64,000 nt of DNA from the NCBI RefSeq assembly GCF_000236805.1, contig NZ_AGFX01000009.1, positions 124,001-188,000 of the forward strand, in the 5' to 3' direction. Source of the DNA: Paenibacillus peoriae KCTC 3763. Its GTDB lineage: Bacteria > Bacillota > Bacilli > Paenibacillales > Paenibacillaceae. A model generated the notes under the pieces. The model was not told the origin of the DNA. It did no database searches and saw nothing but the letters and a program-made list of their open reading frames with translations. Position 1 is the stretch's first letter. Every line of letters begins with the position of its first letter. A program made the translations under genes and the position numbers. Below are positions 59,907 to 64,000 of this stretch, in pieces.

Positions 59907-61088
59907 ATGAATAAACCATTTCAACGTATTCATTTAATTGTTCTAGATTCTGTTGGTATCGGAGAAGCACCAGATGCAGCATCTTTTGGGGACGGGGGTG
60001 CTGACACGTTGGGGCATATTGCAGAAAGAAGAAATGGATTGAATATGCCCAATATGGCTGCGCTTGGTTTGTCAAACATTAAAGAAATACAAGGTGTATC
60101 TAAGGCGGACTATCCATTGGCTTACTGGACCAAAATGCAGGAGGCTTCCAACGGCAAAGATACGATGACAGGGAATTGGGAAATTATGGGTTCAATTGTT
60201 GACAAGCCGTTTCAGGTATTTCCAAATGGTTTCCCTGCCCCATTGGTTGAGCATCTTGAGAGGGAGTCCGGTAGAAAAATCATTGGAAATAAACCTGCAA
60301 GCGGCACTGAAATATTAGAAGAGCTCGGGGAAGAGCACATGAAAACAGGAGCTTTGATTGTCTATACATCAGCAGACTCCGTTTTGCAAATTGCTGCCCA
60401 TGAAGATATCGTACCATTGAATGAATTATACCGTATCTGTGAGATCGCGCGTGAAATAACTAGAAGCACTGAGTACATGGTTGGTCGTATCATAGCTAGA
60501 CCTTTTGTTGGAGAAATGGGAACGTATAGACGTACAGCTAATCGACATGATTATGCATTGAAGCCTTATTCCAGGACAGTCATGAATGAGTTAAAGGATG
60601 CTAACTTTAATGTAATAGCCGTAGGGAAAATTTCAGATATTTATGATGGAGAGGGCGTCACCGAGACTATTCGAACCGTATCCAACATGGACGGGATGGA
60701 TAAGTTTATTCAAGTAGCAAAGAAGGATTTTACAGGTTTGTCTTTCTTAAATTTGGTTGACTTCGATGCTCTTTTTGGTCACCGACGTGACCCACAAGGT
60801 TATGGTAATGCACTTGAAGAGTTTGATGCTCGGCTACCAGAACTGTTAGACAATCTCACGGAGAAAGATTTGCTTATTTTGACTGCGGATCATGGCAATG
60901 ATCCGGTTCATCATGGGACTGATCACACTCGGGAGTATGTACCGTTACTCATTTATTCCAAGGCGTTTTTAGAAGGCGGAGAACTGTCTGTTCGCAATAC
61001 ATTTGCAGATATTGGAGCTTCCGTAGCTGAAAATTTCGGAGTCGAAATGCCGAAGCACGGCAGCAGTTTTATTCGGGATCTAATGTAA
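59907..61088 (+). CDS. deoB: Phosphopentomutase
   Basis: 393 residues, alkaline-phosphatase-fold mutase interconverting (deoxy)ribose-1- and 5-phosphate. Metal and active-site motifs: [30 protein letters not shown], phospho-threonine in [26 protein letters not shown] and [20 protein letters not shown]. Length equals family norm. AAAGGAG precedes the ATG. It links purine nucleoside cleavage to central metabolism. Confidence 0.97.
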   Translation: MNKPFQRIHLIVLDSVGIGEAPDAASFGDGGADTLGHIAERRNGLNMPNMAALGLSNIKEIQGVSKADYPLAYWTKMQEASNGKDTMTGNWEIMGSIVDKPFQVFPNGFPAPLVEHLERESGRKIIGNKPASGTEILEELGEEHMKTGALIVYTSADSVLQIAAHEDIVPLNELYRICEIAREITRSTEYMVGRIIARPFVGEMGTYRRTANRHDYALKPYSRTVMNELKDANFNVIAVGKISDIYDGEGVTETIRTVSNMDGMDKFIQVAKKDFTGLSFLNLVDFDALFGHRRDPQGYGNALEEFDARLPELLDNLTEKDLLILTADHGNDPVHHGTDHTREYVPLLIYSKAFLEGGELSVRNTFADIGASVAENFGVEMPKHGSSFIRDLM

Positions 61089-61195
61089 CTAATAATGAAA
61101 AAGCCAGCCAACTTGCCAAAGTGGGTTTAAAGGTTTTATTGGTGGCCACAATGGGATCTGTTTTAACAGGGACAATTGTAGGACTGATCCTTTAA
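61088..61195 (+). pseudogene. C-terminal fragment of a NupC-type nucleoside transporter
   Basis: From the deoB stop a frame reads NNEKASQLAKVGLKVLLVAT, MGSVLTGTIVGLIL and stops. That is the last helix of concentrative (CNT) nucleoside permeases. The rest is gone; the NupG-type gene downstream may have replaced it. 61196-61582 otherwise holds no gene. Confidence 0.55.
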
Positions 61196-61582
61196 TCTAG
61201 AGGCGCATTAACCGTTTACTTCAGACCTAGTCCAAATGCAGCTCAAAATGAATTTAGCTGCTTTATAGGTTTATTCTATTAAAAGGATTAACTAGTACAC
61301 ACTAGCTGGTCTATTTGGTTTGCACCATGCATGTAGTGGGTTATATAAGTTGTTTTGGTTAGCATTTAAAATAAAATGATTAGAACACTTTTAACAGTTT
61401 TATTACTTTAAAGTAGCATCAAGGGGGAGTTAACTATTGTAAAGATCTAGGCCGTGTTCGATTTAATGTTAAATACCTTATAGAATTCCTTAATTGAATG
61501 TGTAACCCCTTACAAAAATCAAAAGCACACTGGTAAGGAAAACAAGCAACTCAGAAAGTTGAGCTCAAAAGGAGACATTAAA

Positions 61583-62839
61583 ATGACAATGATATCAAGA
61601 CTTAGAATTATGAATTTCTTTCAGTTCTTTATTTGGGGGTCTTGGCTTGTTACCTTAGGTTCCTATATGATAAATACATTACATTTTACAGGTGCTCAAG
61701 TTGGAATAGTTTATGGCGCAAAAGGGTTAGCGGCCATTATTATGCCAAGCCTTGCTGGGATTATTGCAGATCGCTGGATTAAAGCCAACAGATTATATTT
61801 AATATTCCATGTTCTAGGTGCGATTTCTTTATTTATAGCAGCACAAATTTCAGATCCAACGACTATGTTTTGGGTGATATTTTTTAATTCGTTGGTTTAT
61901 ATGCCAACAAGTGCTTTGACAAATGTTATATCATACGTTGCGCTTGAGAAAGCGGGATTGGATACAGTAAAGGATTTCCCACCAGTTCGCGTTTTTGGAA
62001 CAATTGGTTTCATTGTTGCAATGTGGGTAGTTAGTCTCAGCGGATTTGAATTAAGCAACATTCAATTATATATAGCTGCGAGTATCTCGCTTTTGCTAGC
62101 CCTATACTCACTTACGCTGCCTGATTGCCCAACATCTAACGAGAAGAGAGACAAGTCATGGATTAGTCTTTTGGGCTTGGATGCGTTTGTATTATTCAAA
62201 CAGAAAAGAATGGTTATCTTTTTTCTATTCTCAACACTTCTAGGTGTTGCCTTACAAATAACCAATACATTCGGTAATCCATTTTTACATGATTTCGGCT
62301 TGAATCCTGAATTTAAAGATAGTCTCGTCGTACAGTATCCATCTATCTTATTGTCGGTATCACAGATTGCTGAAGTATGTTTTATTCTTGCCATTCCATT
62401 CTTCTTACGTAACTTTGGAATTAAGAAGGTTATGCTCATTAGTATGGTGGCTTGGACATTACGTTTTGTGTTTTTCGCATATGGTGAGCCATCTGGTTTT
62501 GGCTTCACGCTCCTCCTGTTATCCATGATTGTGTACGGCTGTGCATTTGATTTCTTTAACGTCTCTGGAGCTATTTTCGTGGAAAAAGAAGTCAATCCTC
62601 GTATGCGTGCAAGTGCACAAGGTTTATTTCTAGCCATGGTTGATGGAATCGGAGCATATGTAGGAGCTATTGTAAGTGGAAAAGTTGTAGATTACTTCAC
62701 GGTAGATGGCGTGAAGGATTGGCAGAATATATGGTTAGTTTTTGGGGCATACACACTCGTGCTAGCAATTATTTTTTCTGTTAATTTTAAATATAAACAT
62801 AATCGGAATGCTATGAGGGATGTAACAGCTAGTCATTAA
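61583..62839 (+). CDS. Nucleoside:H+ symporter, NupG/XapB type MFS
   Basis: 418 residues, twelve membrane helices. The start LRIMNFFQFFIWGSWLVTLG and the loops GIVYGAKGLAAIIMPSLAGI and DFPPVRVFGTIGFIVAMWVV match the NHS (nucleoside:H+ symporter) family. The ATG at 61583 follows AAAGGAGA; an in-frame TTG further up is not needed. It would import the nucleosides degraded by the operon. It is preceded by ~390 non-coding bases, so it may have its own promoter. Confidence 0.9.
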   Translation: MTMISRLRIMNFFQFFIWGSWLVTLGSYMINTLHFTGAQVGIVYGAKGLAAIIMPSLAGIIADRWIKANRLYLIFHVLGAISLFIAAQISDPTTMFWVIFFNSLVYMPTSALTNVISYVALEKAGLDTVKDFPPVRVFGTIGFIVAMWVVSLSGFELSNIQLYIAASISLLLALYSLTLPDCPTSNEKRDKSWISLLGLDAFVLFKQKRMVIFFLFSTLLGVALQITNTFGNPFLHDFGLNPEFKDSLVVQYPSILLSVSQIAEVCFILAIPFFLRNFGIKKVMLISMVAWTLRFVFFAYGEPSGFGFTLLLLSMIVYGCAFDFFNVSGAIFVEKEVNPRMRASAQGLFLAMVDGIGAYVGAIVSGKVVDYFTVDGVKDWQNIWLVFGAYTLVLAIIFSVNFKYKHNRNAMRDVTASH

Positions 62840-63001
62840 TAAATTAAAGTGCCTGTTGGCCAAAGATCTATTTAGCATTATTGCAAAAAATCCTATTCTG
62901 CCGATGATTTAAGTTAATTAACAAAACAGCTCAATACTTTTACAGATAACAATTCTTCTGGCTAGGAAAATAAAGAGTATTTTGATTTTACGTTGATTAA
63001 T

Positions 63002-63032
63002 AGTCGCTAACTAGCGACTTTTTCTTTTTTTT
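63002..63032 (+). terminator. Rho-independent terminator after the nucleoside symporter
   Basis: AGTCGCTA/TAGCGACT stem with a two-base centre, then TTTTTCTTTTTTTT. The bases 62840-63001 and 63033-63178 show no gene. Confidence 0.85.
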
Positions 63033-63178
63033 CGTGATCCATAAATAATTATCTCAACTTGACTATCTGGTTACGTAATACTTTATTGTAGCCTTAGTAT
63101 AATATTTAAGATTAAAGCCTGAGTGTGGCCGATTCACCATATAAAGATTTTAGGCAAATGATGGAGGTTTGTAACAAT

Positions 63179-64000
63179 ATGAAGTTCAACAAGGAGATAA
63201 CAATTGTCGAATATAATCCCCAATACGCTGCATCCATCGCAAAAATGTGGAACGACAGTCATGAAAGCTGGGGGGGAGACAATTCAATTAGAACGGAAGA
63301 ATCAGTTCTTAATGAACATCGGAATAGTGGGTATCTGAAGGTGTTTTTGGCGATTGCAAACGATGAGGTCGTAGGATACTGCAGCTTTTCACATTATAAG
63401 GAAGATGCTAACGCTCTATATATTCCTCTTCTCAATGTTAGGCCTGATTACCATGGCTTCAAAATTGGCAAGAGACTTGTTCTTCGTGCAGTTGAGGAAA
63501 CTTTAAAGCTTGGATTCCCAAGGCTCGATCTCTATACCTGGCCTGGCAATATAAAGGCTGTGCCTGCATACAAGAAAAGTGGATTTTTCTGGGAGATGAG
63601 AGATGACACAACGCATCTGATGAATCTGATTCCATCGGTGTTGCAGACGGAAGCGGTTGAACATTATTTCGAGAAAATGAATTGGTATACCGATAGTATA
63701 CGGGAAATCTTAGTATGTCCTGATGGGCGCGAGGATTCTGGTTTTGACTATTTTACATACATGTGGAGTAGGGATTCTTTATATCTGAAAATGGAATATG
63801 AGCGGACAGGACGTGGTCTGAGATTAATTGAAACGGATGATTATCTCATTAAGGCAACTATTCCAGATCATCACCAGTTACCTTATGGTGCTAATTATTC
63901 AATTGTGTATGAAGCCATCAACAAAAGTGGAAAACCTCTCCATTTGGAAATACAGAGTGTTACTAATTCCTCTATTCATTTTAATCTTCATGAAAAAAGG
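63179..64000 (+). CDS. GNAT acetyltransferase with C-terminal extension (incomplete at window edge)
   Basis: 274 codons to the edge. The GNAT domain (~8-145) has the acetyl-CoA motif in LLNVRPDYHGFKIGKRLVLR and LYTWPGNIKAVPAYKKSGFF. The following part (~165-274) is beta-rich (NYSIVYEAINKSGKPLHLEI), like the larger GNAT proteins that carry a beta-sandwich extension. GATGGAGG stands ~13 bases before the ATG at 63179. Substrate unknown. Confidence 0.85.
   Translation, partial: MKFNKEITIVEYNPQYAASIAKMWNDSHESWGGDNSIRTEESVLNEHRNSGYLKVFLAIANDEVVGYCSFSHYKEDANALYIPLLNVRPDYHGFKIGKRLVLRAVEETLKLGFPRLDLYTWPGNIKAVPAYKKSGFFWEMRDDTTHLMNLIPSVLQTEAVEHYFEKMNWYTDSIREILVCPDGREDSGFDYFTYMWSRDSLYLKMEYERTGRGLRLIETDDYLIKATIPDHHQLPYGANYSIVYEAINKSGKPLHLEIQSVTNSSIHFNLHEKR

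Overview
The window looks like a chromosomal segment of a spore-former of the order Bacillales, most likely Paenibacillaceae. Three things point that way: a SinR/SinI/SipW/TasA-type matrix module, a surface protein ending in three SLH domains, and the mix of Rrf2, HxlR, MarR and AraC regulators with PTS and glycoside hydrolase genes. No rRNA, tRNA or CRISPR array was recognised. Base composition drifts from fairly GC-rich (about 1.9-5.7 kb and parts of 32.7-35.2 kb) to AT-rich (20-32 kb and 38-42 kb). Together with many gene fragments and dead transposases, this indicates an accessory, much-rearranged region.

Layout. 0-1.6 kb: a MarR regulator followed by a PatB/MalY aminotransferase (minus strand). 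1.9-5.7 kb: a biofilm-matrix module, with tapA-like, sipW, tasA-like and sinR on the minus strand and, divergently, a small sinI anti-repressor gene preceded by a c-di-GMP-I (GEMM-I) type aptamer. 6-12 kb: an AraC regulator, an SDR, a dead MFS transporter, and a sugar-phosphate remnant (rpiB-like pseudogene, DUF7916 and DUF4867 genes). 12-14.5 kb: methyltransferase, response regulator and sensor kinase. 14.8-17.5 kb: HxlR regulator divergent from an old-yellow-enzyme/FeS/FAD oxidoreductase. 18.3-19.9 kb: an M28-like membrane-anchored protein with altered metal ligands.

20.1-32.3 kb is a carbohydrate-uptake locus: AraC regulator, GH43-like hydrolase, PTS EIIBC, GH3 hydrolase, serine hydrolase, SMP-30 lactonase, an 890-residue glycosyl hydrolase, and a separate PTS EIIA. 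Two promoter regions of this locus share a 74-bp ungapped similarity built on a bipartite motif, GGTCAGT-N15-TGATATT. That is a good candidate for the AraC protein's operator and ties the two transcription units into one regulon. It is followed by an SLH-anchored alpha/beta-hydrolase gene at 32.7-36.3 kb. A heavily deleted second copy of that gene survives at 40.5 kb.

36.5-56 kb is a patchwork of redox enzymes, each beside a small regulator (two near-identical Rrf2 paralogues, another Rrf2, HxlR, MerR, TetR): SDRs, an NAD-dependent epimerase, an aldo/keto reductase, an azoreductase, a DsbA-like protein, a luciferase-like monooxygenase and a quinone reductase. Between them lie fragments of dead genes (CocE hydrolase, GH43, esterase, DGQHR protein, IS4, IS1182 and IS3 transposases). 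56-63 kb is a coherent purine-nucleoside salvage operon (purine nucleoside phosphorylase, EamA exporter, nucleoside/guanine deaminase, phosphopentomutase, NupG-type importer) under a divergent ROK repressor. The window ends inside a GNAT acetyltransferase gene.

The most notable system is the second-messenger aptamer placed in front of sinI. It would couple c-di-GMP directly to the SinR switch controlling the matrix operon next door.
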